The notes: generated from the letters alone by a model not told the origin. Shown: positions 38,221-49,951, counted from the stretch's first letter. The stretch: DNA of 64,000 nucleotides from Morinoia aosen (GCA_030386875.1 CM059575.1:18562293-18626292); one strand, 5' to 3'. A program made the numbers and translations.

Positions 38221-40949
38221 GCTCCTGATTTCTCTCATTTGACTCTAATTTTGTTCCTTCATTCAAATCAAGAGTTTCAATGCAACAGCGCATGAAAGCA
38301 CTCATTTTTTTGTCAGATCAAAGTTTTATTCTGAGACCAAGTTCGCAGCGTGAGGTATTAATTTATTCAATTATTCAATTCATCAACCGTTCTGGGAGGC
38401 CAGATTAGTTTTTATTCGATCGCCTTCCAATTTACGTATCCAACCGCAGTAATTCGTTACAGGAGTTGAATAAATTCTCTTAACATGTGTATTTTCTTCT
38501 ATCCTCTTTCTCAAGCTCTTTCTTATACAATTGGAAATAACGCGTTCGAATGCTTATAGTCTTTAGATCTTTTTGAATCCGATATTCTTCGTTATGTATC
38601 ACCAAACTTTTCTCTCTTATATCATGGAGAACATTTCTCTATCTCGCAGCTCATAACTAAAAAGCGCGTTTTGAACGCCATTAAAATATGTTACGCGAAC
38701 TCGTGAGTCATATTCGTTCTTCAAAGCGCGATTTGTAGCTATTGAATTGAATCTAGAAAATATAGGTGAAATTAAAAGCGTATGTTTCTCATTTCCCAGG
38801 TAAGAATTTTTCTATGCATGTACTTGTGACTACTCTTCACTCAAATAATGGAGTGCTAGTTGACATCAGCGATCGCGGGCTTATACTAGCTATGAATTAA
38901 CGGAGTATACGGTTATCATTTATATCTCCCTGAATTATAATGTAATTCTCTGGCGCCGTGGCTTGCAAGTTTTTGCTTAGATGCGTCTGGCTTAAACCCT
39001 CTGATCGTAGCTGAACCAAGCTTTGGCTTTCTGAACTGCTGCAAGGTCATCGAGAAAATCGAGGTAAATTTGCCATGGCACGCTTCGTGTGGGGAGCGCT
39101 TCAAAAATGAGATGAAAATTATTTATGACATCTAACACAATTAATAGTGAGACTCAAGCGAATATGAAGGGAAGATTCAAAGAATATGGCCTTGTAAACC
39201 GGCTACTTCTTCTGAAAAAATTGTGGGAAAGCTCATCTTATTATTGTTTTATATACTTTTTAGATATATTTGTAACTTAGACTTGACCAGAGAGTGTTGT
39301 TGAGAATTATTTTTCCCCATGATCATTCTAATAAGCTTACATAGCTTTGGTCGAAAATCTCAACCTAAAATAGGCATTAGTAGCTAGAGAGCCTTGTTCT
39401 GTTTTACATATTAAGACAAATTTCTAATCAAACAGAATACGAGTATATGATCAAATCTTGATTCTTTTTGATTTTCATTTCGAATTTTTCATTAAACTGA
39501 ACTTATTTTCCCGTTTACTTCATAATATTAATGGCGATACAAGCAATCAAGTTTACTAGTGTTATGATGAAGTAGTGATGTAAACACTGGCTTCTTTCTC
39601 TTCAGCGCCTGAACTGGGTGTGTGCGCAACGGTCGGCAAATGTATTAATCAAGGTTTCCGTAGCTGTTGAGGGACTTTAACGTAATTATTTTCCTTTTCC
39701 TGGGATTTCCAGAAATAAAACAAGGAACTCACAACATAAATGGTTTAAATTGTGACGTCGAAAATATGTGATCGCTCAGAGCAATGTTGGAGCTCTGGTT
39801 ATTGTAGTGTAAACAGAGTATAGAGTCCCACGTATACAAGCGCTAAAGTTGACTTTACTGGTGATTTATAGCAAAGTTCCATCATATTCAAGTAAGCTGG
39901 GAGCGGCGGCCGTGAAATGAACGTATTTTGTAATTGCGGCACAATCCAAACAAATAAAGTGAGCGCCGCACGCACGTACGTCCAGCCGCACAAATGAATA
40001 CCGTGGCGTTTGAGGGAGACAATGGGCTTAATTTGTTGCGCTGGTGTGCCCTGATGGCACGTCCAAAAGTCTGTCTTAATTAACCCTTACAAAGTTGGGG
40101 ACACTCTGCTCTGTATGCGCGGCGTTGTACCCTCGTATCGGGGAGCAGCATTTACGGCTGATGTTATGGTTCCAGCGAATTATTCTTTATTACTATACTA
40201 CATGCCCTGGAAATGGACGCCTTTGTATGCTAGAAGTCAAATGACTTCTGTTACTCCAAGCGAGCCCACTACTCATAACTCTGGTATCATTCCTGGTTTT
40301 TACTGAAGCACTTATACATTAAATACGTCTATTTTTTGGTAGATTGTACAGTTATTGACTAATATTATTTTCAATTCATAAAATACCCCATATTATGTTA
40401 AGCTCATAGGGTAATAATAGAGATGCAGGTTGGGATGCAGATGTTCAGAGTCCTAAGAATTTGCAAAGACAATTAATATGTACACGGGGTGAAATTATAG
40501 GTTTGAGAGTTTGACAGAAATTTCAGGTTTGTAATGTACATTCCCGTCATTTCAGCGACCCCCAGGAACAGGTATACGTACGAAGAGGAGGGGAAACAGC
40601 TCTCACTGAGAAGGACGTAGTCATTTGGATAAATATTGGTCTTAATAACTGAGGAAGTGCAAGTGCTTTTTGAAGACTCTTGATTTTCGTGTTCTGTTAT
40701 TCTCATAGACGAAATAAAACGTGGAACTACTTGATGGTTATATTAACTGGAGCGTAATTCACATTAATTGGAGTCTACAGTACATCAACATACTGTGTAG
40801 ATTTTGCTTTTTCTGCTTTTCGGAATTAATTTGTCTTTACTACAAATATGTTTCACACTGCTTTTGTCTTATTCATTCAACGGGAAACATTCGATGGACA
40901 CCATGTCATTTTTAAATGACTTTTCTCGCTGCCTGATGACACTCTTTAC
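38221..40949. other. anonymous intergenic sequence
   Basis: Apart from the R2 copy at 39517-39548 I see no gene or known repeat. TTAACCCTTACAAAG at about 40081 resembles an end of a TTAA-type transposon but has no partner end nearby. Confidence 0.4.
39517..39548 (+). repeat. dispersed repeat family R2, copy 2 core
   Basis: This is the partner of 37232-37263, lying 2.3 kb away in the same orientation, with one mismatch in the 32-bp core and decayed similarity around it. The strong core inside weak flanks suggests an old repeat with a short conserved part, or a partial copy. Confidence 0.6.
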
Positions 40950-40980
40950 CATCCCACTTGCGTTACGCACGCTCAGCGCT

Positions 40981-41075
40981 ACACTTCTGCTACACGACAG
41001 TGTGCGTCCTCACACTGCTCACGTTGCATGTTCTCATTCAGTTGCCACAGGTATGAAATTTTGTTGCTTCATTTG
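40981..41075 (+). pseudogene. possible mariner transposase fragment
   Basis: In one frame bases 40984-41022 read LLLHDSVRPHTAH. This resembles the catalytic 'LLHDNARPHTA' motif that carries the second aspartate of mariner-type transposases. The following residues, up to a GMKF, could echo the 'FGWE' segment, but the third catalytic block 'HPPYSPDLAPSD' is not found downstream. Only this one motif supports the call, so it may be chance. Confidence 0.3.
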
Positions 41076-41076
41076 A

Positions 41077-41878
41077 GTAGCCTTAGCATTTCTTCAGTGG
41101 ATTAGTGTTTGCAAGCTCTAAACAGCAAAAATCTATTTTTTATCCTTAGGCGGAAATCAAGAACAATTGTGCTGTTCGTTGTGCCATGCGATAAATGAAT
41201 AAAAATTTGTCGACTAGTTTAATGTAGTTACGCTGGACCATAATAATCCAGCTATAAAAAATGCAGCTGATTTTGCTCTTTAATGAAATCAGGTCGATAT
41301 ACACGTTACTGCCTGGCTCCTTTTAGTTTTCCATTTTATTTCGAGATTTTCATGCTTTGAATCTAGAGACGTTGTTTTTCTCAGGTGCAAAATATCGCTC
41401 AATGAAAAACGCTTTTGACGAAATGAAGTAAATCAATAAGTTACTGCCAAATTATGCTAAATAATGCAACCGTTCACTTTCTATGTGCATGTGACATTTT
41501 AATATTCAACTTTGAATTAGGGAATGTTGAGAAAACTGAACAAAAACATAATGCCTTTAGTTCTAGCGAGAATTACCTCCCGGGGTTATTGCAGCAATGG
41601 AATTTTGTATAATTTCGAAATCATTCAAAAATGATTTTAGTATTGTGTTCAGAAACCTATGATTAAAATAATAATTAGTGATAAATGCTTCTGCATACTG
41701 AGTACTTATAACTTATAATATTTATTTATACATGAAAACTGAGCGCACAATTCTCTAATTTAGCCTATTAAGCTTTAGTATAACGCCTCACCCTTAGCAC
41801 TTAGCCTTAGTAAATGTATGCTCTACACTCGTACGTACATCGGGCGCCGCTACAGCATAGTTAGGAGAGGATCATATC
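41077..41878. other. AT-rich flank of the satellite
   Basis: No gene or repeat is recognised. The last 30 bases, before 41879, lose resemblance to the 32-bp unit within about one unit. Confidence 0.4.
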
Positions 41879-44800
41879 CACGTGCTGCATAATGCAGGGC
41901 AGTACTGATCGAGTTGCTGCGTTATGCAGGGCAGTACTGATCGAGTTGCTGCGTTATGCAGGGCAGTACTGATCGCGTTGCTGCGCTATGTAGGGCAGTA
42001 CTGATCGCGTTGCTGCGTCATGCAGGGCAGTACTGATCGAATTGCTGCGTTATGCAGGGCAGTACTGATCGCGTTGCTGCGTCATGCAGGGCAGTACTGA
42101 TCGCGTTGCTGCATTATGCAGGGCAGTACTGATCGCGTTGCTGCGCTATGTAGGGCAGTACTGATCGCGTTGCTGCGTCATGCAGGGCAGTACTGATCGA
42201 ATTGCTGCGTTATGCAGGGCAGTACTGATCGAGTTGCTGCGTTATGCAGGGCAGTACTGATCGCGTTGCTGCGCTATGTAGGGCAGTACTGATCGCGTTG
42301 CTGCGTCATGCAGGGCAGTACTGATCGAGTTGCTGCGTTATGCAGGGCAGTACTGATCACGTTGCTGCGTCATGCAGGGCAGTACTGATCGCGTTGCTGC
42401 GTTATGCAGGGCAGTACTGATCGCGTTGCTGCGTTATGCAGGGCAGTACTGATCGAATTGCTGCGTCATGCAGGGCAGTACTGATCGAGTTGCTGCGTTA
42501 TGCAGGGCAGTACTGATCGAGTTGCTGCGTTATGCGAGGCAGTACTGATCGCGTTGCTGCGCTATGTAGGGCAGTACTGATCGAGTTGCTGCGTTATGCA
42601 GGGCAGTACTGATCGCGTTGCTGCGTTATGCAGGGCAGTACTGATCGCGTTGCTGCGTTATGCAGGGCAGTACTGATCGCGTTGCTGCGTTATGCAGGGC
42701 AGTACTGATCGCGTTGCTGCGCTATGTAGGGCAGTACTGATCGAGTTGCTGCGTTATGCAGGGCAGTACTGATCGCGTTCCTGCGTTATGCAGGGCAGTA
42801 CTGATCGAGTTGCTGCGTTATGCAGGGCAGTACTGATCGCGTTGCTGCGTTATGCAGGGCAGTACTGATCGCGTTGCTGCGTTATGCAGGGCAGTACTGA
42901 TCGCGTTGCTGCGTTATGCAGGGCAGTACTGATCGCGTTGCTGCGTTATGCAGGGCAGTACTGATCGAGTTGCTGCGTTATGCAGGGCAGTACTGATCGC
43001 GTTGCTGCGTTATGCAGGGCAGTACTGATCGCGTTGCTGCGTTATGCAGGGCAGTACTGATCGCGTTGCTGTGCTATGTAGGGCAGTACTGATCGAGTTG
43101 CTGCGTTATGCAGGGCAGTACTGATCGCGTTGCTGCGTTATGCAGGGCAGTACTGATCGCGTTGCTGCGTTATGCAGGGCAGTACTGATCGCGTTGCTGC
43201 GTCATGCAGGACAGTACTGATCGAGTTGCTGCGTTATGCAGGGCAGTACTGATCGCGTTGCTGCGTTATGCAGGGCAGTACTGATCGCGTTGCTGCGTTA
43301 TGCAGGGCAGTGCTGATCGAGTTGCTGCGCTATGTAGGGCAGTACTGATCGCGTTGCTGCGTTATGCAGGGCAGTACTGATCGAGTTGCTGCGTTATGCA
43401 GGGCAGTACTGATCGCGTTGCTGCGCTATGTAGGGCAGTACTGATCGCGTTGCTGCGTTATGCAGGGCAGTACTGATCGCGTTGCTGCGCTATGTAGGGC
43501 AGTACTGATCGAGTTGCTGCGTTATGCAGGGCAGTACTGATCGCGTTGCTGCGTTATGCAGGGCAGTACTGATCGCGTTGCTGCGTTATGCAGGGCAGTA
43601 CTGATCGAGTAGCTGCGTTATGCAGGGCAGTACTGATCGCGTTGCTGCGTTATGCAGGGCAGTACTGATCGCGTTGCTGCGTTATGTAGGGCAGTACTGA
43701 TCGCGTTGCTGCGCTATGTAGGGCAGTACTGATCGAGTTGCTGCGTTATGCAAGGCAGTACTGATCGCGTTGCTGCGTTATGCAGGGCAGTACTGATCGC
43801 GTTGCTGCGTTATGTAGGGCAGTACTGATCGCGTTGCTGCGTTATGCAAGGCAGTACTGATCGCGTTGCTGCGTTATGCAGGGCAGTACTGATCGCGTTG
43901 CTGCGTTATGTAGGGGAGTACTGATCGAGTTGCTGCGTTATGCAAGGCAGTACTGATCGCGTTGCTGCGTTATGCAGGGCAGTACTGATCGCGTTGCTGC
44001 GTTATGTAGGGCAGTACTGATCGAGTTGCTGCGTTATGCAAGGCAGTACTGATCGCGTTGCTGCGTTATGCAGGACAGTACTGATCGCGTTGCTGCGTCA
44101 TGCAGGGCAGTACTGATCGCGTTGCTGCGTTATGCAGGGCAGTACTGATCGCGTTGCTGCGCTATGTAGGGCAGTACTGATCGAGTTGCTGCGTTATGCA
44201 GGGCAGTACTGATCGCGTTGCTGCGTTATGCAGGGCAGTACTGATCGCGTTGCTGCGTTATGTAGGGCAGTACTGATCGCGTTGCTGCGTTATGTAGGGC
44301 AGTACTGATCGCGTTGCTGCGTTATGCAGGGCAGTACTGATCGCGTTGCTGCGTTATGCAGGGCAGTACTGATCGCGTTGCTGCGCTATGTAGGGCAGTA
44401 CTGATCGCGTTGCTGCGTTATGCAGGGCAGTACTGATCGCGTTGCTGCGTCATGCAGGGCAGTACTGATCGCGTTGCTGCGTTATGCAGGGCAGTACTGA
44501 TCGCGTTGCTGCGCTATGTAGGGCAGTACTGATCGAGTTGCTGCGTTATGCAGGGCAGTACTGATCGCGTTGCTGCGTTATGCTGCAGGGCAGTACTGAT
44601 CGCGTTGCTGCGTTATGTAGGGCAGTACTGATCGCGTTGCTGCGTTAGGCAGGGCAGTACTGATCGCGTTGCTGCGTTATGCAGGGCAGTACTGATCGCG
44701 TTGCTGCGGGATGTAGGGCAGTACTGATCGCGTTGCTGCGCTATGTAGGGCAGTACTGATCGAGTTGCTGCGTTATGCAGGGCAGTACTGATCGCGTTGC

Positions 44801-47062
44801 TGCGTTATGTAGGGCAGTACTGATCACGTTGCTGCGTTATGCAGGGCAGTACTGATCGCGTTGCTGCGTTATGTAGGGCAGTACTGATCGCGTTGCTGCG
44901 TTATGCAGGGCAGTACTGATCGCGTTGCTGCGTTATGCAGGGCAGTACTGATCGCGTTGCTGCGTTATGCAGGGCAGTATTGATCGCGTTGCTGCGTTAT
45001 GCAGGGCAGTACTGATCGCGTTGCTGCGTTATGCAGGGCAGTACTGATCGCGTTGCTGCGTTATGCAGGGCAGAACTGATCGCGTTGCTGCGTTATGCAG
45101 GGCAGTACTGATCGCGTTGCTGCGTTATGCAGGGCAGTACTGATCGCGTTGCTGCGTTATGTAGGGCAGTACTGATCGCGTTGCTGCGTTATGTAGGGCA
45201 GTACTGATCGAGTTGCTGCGTTATGCAGGGCAGTACTGATCGAGTTCCTGCGTTAGGCAGGGCAGTACTGATCGAGTTGTTGCGTTATGCAGGGCAGTAC
45301 TGATCGCGTTGCTGCGTTATGCAGGGCAGTACTGATCGCGTTGCTGCGCTATGCAGGGCAGTACTGATCGCGTTGCTGCGTTATGTAGGGCAGTACTGAT
45401 CGCGTTGCTGCGTTATGCAGGGCAGTACTGATCGAGTTTCTGCGTTATGCAGGGCAGTACTGATCGCGTTGCTGCGCTATGCAGGGCAGTACTGATCGCG
45501 TTGCTGCGTTATGCAGGGCAGTACTGATCGCGTTGCTGCGTTATGCAGGGCAGTACTGATCGAATTGCTGCGTTATGCAGGGCAGTACTGATCGCGTTGC
45601 TGCGCTATGTAGGGCAGTACTGATCGCGTTGCTGCGTTATGCAGGGCAGTACTGATCGCGTTGCTGCGTTATGCAGGGCAGTACTGATCGAATTGCTGCG
45701 TTATGCAGGGCAGTACTGATCGCGTTGCTGCGCTATGTAGGGCAGTACTGATCGCGTTGCTGCGCTATGTAGGGCAGTACTGATCGAATTGCTGCGTTAT
45801 GCAGGGCAGTACTGATCGCGTTGCTGCGCTATGTAGGGCAGTACTGATCGCGTTGCTGCGCTATGTAGGGCAGTACTGATCGAATTGCTGCGTTATGCAG
45901 GGCAGTACTGATCGCGTTGCTGCGCTATGTAGGGCAGTACTGATCGCGTTGCTGCGCTATGTAGGGCAGTACTGATCGAATTGCTGCGTTATGCAGGGCA
46001 GTACTGATCGCGTTGCTGCGCTATGTAGGGCAGTACTGATCGCGTTGCTGCGTTATGCAGGGCAGTACTGATCGCGTTGCTGCGTTATGCAGGGCAGTAC
46101 TGATCGAATTGCTGCGTTATGCAGGGCAGTACTGATCGAGTTGCTGCGTTATGCAGGGCAGTACTGATCGCGTTGCTGCGTTATGTAGGGCAGTACTGAT
46201 CGCGTTGCTGCGTTATGCAGGGCAGTACTGATCGCGTTGCTGCGTTATGCAGGGCAGTACTGATCGCGTTGCTGCGTTATGCAGGGCAGTACTGATCGCG
46301 TTGCTGCGTTATGCAGGGCAGTACTGATCGCGTTGCTGCGTTATGCAGGGCAGTACTGATCGCGTTGCTGCGTTATGTAGGGCAGTACTGATCGCGTTGC
46401 TGCGTTATGCAGGGCAGTACTGATCGCGTTGCTGCGTTATGCAGGGCAGTACTGATCGCGTTGCTGCGTTATGTAGGGCAGTACTGATCGCGTTGCTGCG
46501 TTATGCAGGGCAGAACTGATCGCGTTGCTGCGTTATGCAGGGCAGTACTGATCGCGTTGCTGCGTTATGCAGGGCAGTACTGATCGCGTTGCTGCGTTAT
46601 GTAGGGCAGTACTGATCGCGTTGCTGCGTTATGTAGGGCAATACTGATCGAGTTGCTGCGTTATGCAGGGCAGTACTGATCGAGTTCCTGCGTTATGCAG
46701 GGCAGTACTGATCGAGTTGCTGCGTTATGCAGGGCAGTACTGATCGCGTTGCTGCGCTATGTAGGGCAGTACTGATCGCAGCGCTGCGCTATGTAGGGCA
46801 GTACTGATCGCGTTGCTGCGTTATGTAGGGCAGTACTGATCGCGTTGCTGCGTTATGCAGGGCAGTACTGATCGCGTTGCTGCGTTATGCAGGGCAGTAC
46901 TGATCGCGTTGCTGCGTTATGCAGGGCAGTACTGATCGCGTTGCTGCGTTATGCAGGGCAGTACTGATCGCGTTGCTGCGTTATGCAGGGCAGTACTGAT
47001 CGCGTTGCTGCGTTATGCAGGGCAGTACTGATCGCGTTGCTGCGTTATGCAGGGCAGTACTG
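41879..47062 (+). repeat. 32-bp satellite, 162 units over 5.18 kb
   Basis: Head-to-tail units of 32 bp contain TTGCTGCG, then TTATGCAGGGCAGTACTG, then ATCGCG. Each typical unit carries CAGTACTG (an 8-bp palindrome, ScaI site) and GATC. Counting the GATC ends from 41910 to the last unit gives exactly 32-bp spacing throughout, except for one 3-bp TGC insertion near 44582. Variation is limited to a few positions: GCG/GAG/GAA after GAT-C, GTTA/GCTA/GTCA, and TGCAGG/TGTAGG. GCTA and TGTAGG occur together, defining a subtype. Because 32 is not a multiple of three and both strands contain stops, no open frame exists, so nothing is coded. No spacers separate the units, so it is not a CRISPR array. 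Confidence 0.97.
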
Positions 47063-47760
47063 CTGCAATGAAGACTCAAAGTCTTGTCAAGCACTAGTAC
47101 TCAAATTAAAAGAATGCCTTGTGTAATGATCAACTGAATACTGTTACCAACACAATACCACGTGAAGTTAAGAATTTGCGCATTTCACTTTATTATTGCT
47201 CACCTCTGAATTTGTTATTAAATCAATGTTTCCTCATTTCAAACATAGTTTCCCATGAGGCTTCCCACGTTCATTCATGTGCATCTTATTTTGCGCTTAT
47301 GCCGCCGTTAAATATATAATGCCAGTCTCCTAGCCTCTACGTAAATGAAATCGGTATTTACAAGTCAGTGTTATGTCGTCATAACAGTACATAAAAGCTG
47401 TCGGCAATTGTGGCTGCATCATTTATTGACGATTAATTTTATATCCTCTTCACATCATATTCCATTATCATTACTGGTAATGATTTGATAGAATTTTAAA
47501 CATTTATTCTCGTTTTGTTTCAGCTAGGTACACAAATTGTTTCGCTTCTCTGGCTGCTTCAAATTAGAGTTGCTAATTTTGTACCTGCTGTGACCACGTT
47601 CTATTTCACGCCAATTTATCGATCGTTTTAATTACCTGCACAAATTCAGCGCGTCCTCTTTTAAAGGAGTTCCATCGGAAACAGTTTGTGTCGTCCAATT
47701 TCCAGTCCGTCACCACGCAACATTTCGTTCCCGGTTTATTCCTATTTAATAGCAGAGCCA
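47063..47760. other. flank of the satellite
   Basis: Unique-looking AT-rich sequence with no gene recognised. The satellite stops abruptly at TACTG/CTGCAATG without a decayed tail, unlike the minisatellites in this window. Confidence 0.4.
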
Positions 47761-48240
47761 ATCCGAATCCTTCATCAGCTGTCGGCCGTGAGAGATTTGA
47801 TCAAGGCAGATGTTAGGGCTGTTGCAGCTGTTGGAGATATCGGTGCTGCTGCAGTTGTTGGAACTACAGGGGTTGTTATATATGTTGGAGTGGTTCCAGC
47901 TCTGGTGTCTGTTGTAGCCATGCCTTAACGTGAGGCAGGAGCGCATAGTGCAGTTGTTGCAATGGCTTCTGTTGGGGCAGATGAGGCTTAGAGTAGGAGG
48001 AAATTGCTTCATCTACTTGTTTTGCAGTATATGCTCTTATCGTGGTTTTGACAACTGTTTAAAGAGCTATACATAGCTATTTTCTTTGCCGAGTTGGAGC
48101 AACCTTGTTGTAACTGTTGCCACAGATGGGAGTGTATATAACTGTCCATGGAGTGTAAGTTCTCGCAGGAGTTACAGCCGCTGCAGCAGCTGTAGCTGTA
48201 CCGGTCACTGCAGTTACAACCTCACCAATTAATGCCCCCA
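47761..48240 (+). repeat. decayed GCT/GTT-type repeat
   Basis: Words such as GCTGTTGCAGCTGTTGGAG and GCTGCTGCAGTTGTTGG recur with a triplet rhythm, giving an Ala/Val-rich frame at 47686-47928. The same words (GTTGCAGCTGTTATTGGAGCT) form the orderly 36-bp array at 50.8-51.2 kb. This region is best read as an old, decayed member of that repeat, but an Ala/Val-rich exon cannot be excluded. Confidence 0.35.
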
Positions 48241-48827
48241 GCGATACCAGCCACGCCGCGCAGCTCCTGTCCGTGATAAGTTTATCGAGAGCGTTATTCG
48301 GATCGCCAGCGCTTGCGAGCTAACTCACGGTCTGATTTAAAGAGAGCGCAGCATTGCTAAAGGTGCACAGAAAATTACAGAACGGTCGCTTCAAATTTTA
48401 AAATGCTGGGGATAAATAAATTTTTTTTTTTTAAATTTGCTGGTTTGGTAAGAAGAAAATTGTGTGTACTGCAACAAAAGCCAGATCGTACTGCGACTGT
48501 GAACTGTGAGTACTATGTTGATTAATTCTCTAATAAGATACTGCGCTGAGCGACGCGACAACACTGTGCACATCAGCTAGCAAGACAGGCAACGCGTGTC
48601 ATGGTCTACGGTCGACTACGTCAGGTCAGAGGCCTCTTATCAAATTGCTATAAAATTTTGAGAAGCACCCGTAGCCTTGAGTAAGTTTAATGCATCAATA
48701 TTCTTATCCCGGACTACGACCTCGAACCTGCTAAAACTGATTTCCTTTTTGCGCTAATATCTCATGAGGAAACAGCTCCAGTTTATGGGAGGGTAAGACT
48801 AAATATGCGACCTACTTGGATGCTTCA
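48241..48827. other. anonymous sequence between repeats
   Basis: No gene is recognised. Minus-strand frames continuing from the short Gln/Leu-rich segment at 48828-48932 are interrupted by stops. Confidence 0.35.
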
Positions 48828-48932
48828 TCAAACTCTGACGCAGAAATACGGGCTCTGCAGCAGCAGTAAACTCCGCTGCAGCTGTTCATTCTGCTGCGCC
48901 AGTTTTTGCAGCTGCCCTTCGAACGTCTCCAT
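48828..48932 (-). other. short Gln/Leu-rich coiled-coil-like reading frame
   Basis: On the minus strand an ATG at 48932 opens a 34-codon frame beginning METFEGQLQKLAQQNEQLQ and ending at a stop at 48828. The heptad-like L/Q pattern resembles the start of Gag proteins in some Gypsy-type retrotransposons, but no matrix, capsid, zinc knuckle or pol sequence follows. It adjoins the 44-bp array, whose open minus-strand frame runs into it. It could be a tiny retrotransposon remnant or chance. Confidence 0.2.
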
Positions 48933-48965
48933 TTTTTCCAGCGTTGTAAGCAAGAAATAAATTGC

Positions 48966-49545
48966 TTCTGCTCCTCTGCCTCGGCAGGCGGTCGCCTCGC
49001 TCGTACTCGCCCTGCTCCTCTGCCTCGGCAGGCGGTCGCCTCGCTCGTACTCGCCCTGCTCCTCTGCCTTGGCAGGCGGTCGCCTCGCTCGTACTCGCCC
49101 TGCTCCTCTGCCTCGGCAGGCGGTCGCCTCGCTCGTACTCGCCCTGCTCCTCTGCCTTGGCAGGCGGTCGCCTCGCTCGTACTCGCCCTGCTCCTCTGCC
49201 TCGGCAGGCGGTCGCCTCGCTCGTACTCGCCCTGCTCCTCTGCCTCGGCAGGCGGTCGCCTCGCTCGTACTCGCCCTGCTCCTCTGCCTTGGCAGGCGGT
49301 CGCCTCGCTCGTACTCGCCCTGCTCCTCTGCCTTGGCAGGCGGTCGCCTCGCTCGTACTCGCCCTGCTCCTCTGCCTTGGCAGGCGGTCGCCTCGCTCGT
49401 ACTCGCCCTGCTCCTCTGCCTCGGCAGGCGGTCGCCTCGCTCGTACTCGCCCAGTTCCTCTGCCTCGGCAGGCGGTCGCCTCGCTCGTACTCGCCCTGTT
49501 CCTCTGCCTCGGCAGGCGGTCGCCTCGCTTCTACTCCCCTCAGGG
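48966..49545 (+). repeat. 44-bp minisatellite
   Basis: About 13 copies of a 44-bp unit containing CTGCTCCTCTGCC, then TCGGCAGGCGGTCGCC, then TCGCTCGTACTCGCC. The commonest variant is GCCTTGGC for GCCTCGGC. Forty-four is not a multiple of three and stops are absent, so three forward frames and one reverse frame stay open for 168-241 codons. That is a hallmark of a non-coding tandem array. The last unit ends TCTACTCCCCTCAG. Confidence 0.95.
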
Positions 49546-49599
49546 GGATACAACTATTGTTTCTATGGGAATTAGCGCTCCCATGGGAACCATGTGAGG

Positions 49600-49885
49600 G
49601 CCTAAGCTAATGGTTAGGTAGGCTTCTTTTTTGTTGTAATAAAATATGTTTTTGTTTTGTTACGGACCATTTTTTTCGGTTCACTGCTGTCCTGTTTTTC
49701 AGCACCTACTACTTTCTTCTTCAACTTTTTTCTTGTTTCATGAACTTCTTTCCTAGCTTACTGTTTCTGTGCACTTTGTGCATAGATTCCGCGTTCCCTC
49801 AACTCCATACTAAATGGTGCCTTCCTCTTTCCTCTCTTGGAAAATCTTTGTCGTGGTTAAGGGCGGCTAAAACTTTCTTACATAA
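49600..49885 (+). repeat. dispersed repeat family R1, copy C
   Basis: It matches the reverse complement of 28575-28880 over most of its length, with near-identical blocks around TTTTGTTTTGTTACGGAC and TTCTTCTTCAACTTTT, and matches 13430-13690 over its second half. It sits between the 44-bp array and a stray partial unit of that array at 49893-49916, as if it had inserted into, or been caught up in, the array. Confidence 0.7.
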
Positions 49886-49892
49886 TGATAAT

Positions 49893-49916
49893 AACTCGCT
49901 CGTACTCGCCCTGCTC
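49893..49916 (+). repeat. stray partial unit of the 44-bp minisatellite
   Basis: CTCGCTCGTACTCGCC followed by CTGCTCCTC reproduces the second half and start of the 44-bp unit, about 350 bp beyond the end of the main array. It directly precedes the 39-bp array and so links the two. Confidence 0.8.
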
Positions 49917-49951
49917 CTCAGCACGTTGGGCTGGTGGCGGCTCGGGGGGCA

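Noticed and set aside
41879-47062. CRISPR array
   Set aside because: The 32-bp repeats are contiguous with no unique spacers, and the rest of the window is animal-type DNA.
48828-49553. 241-codon minus-strand Arg/Glu-rich frame
   Set aside because: The 44-bp unit cycles through all three frames, so no protein repeat is maintained by selection; only the terminal 34 codons are kept as a weak separate observation.
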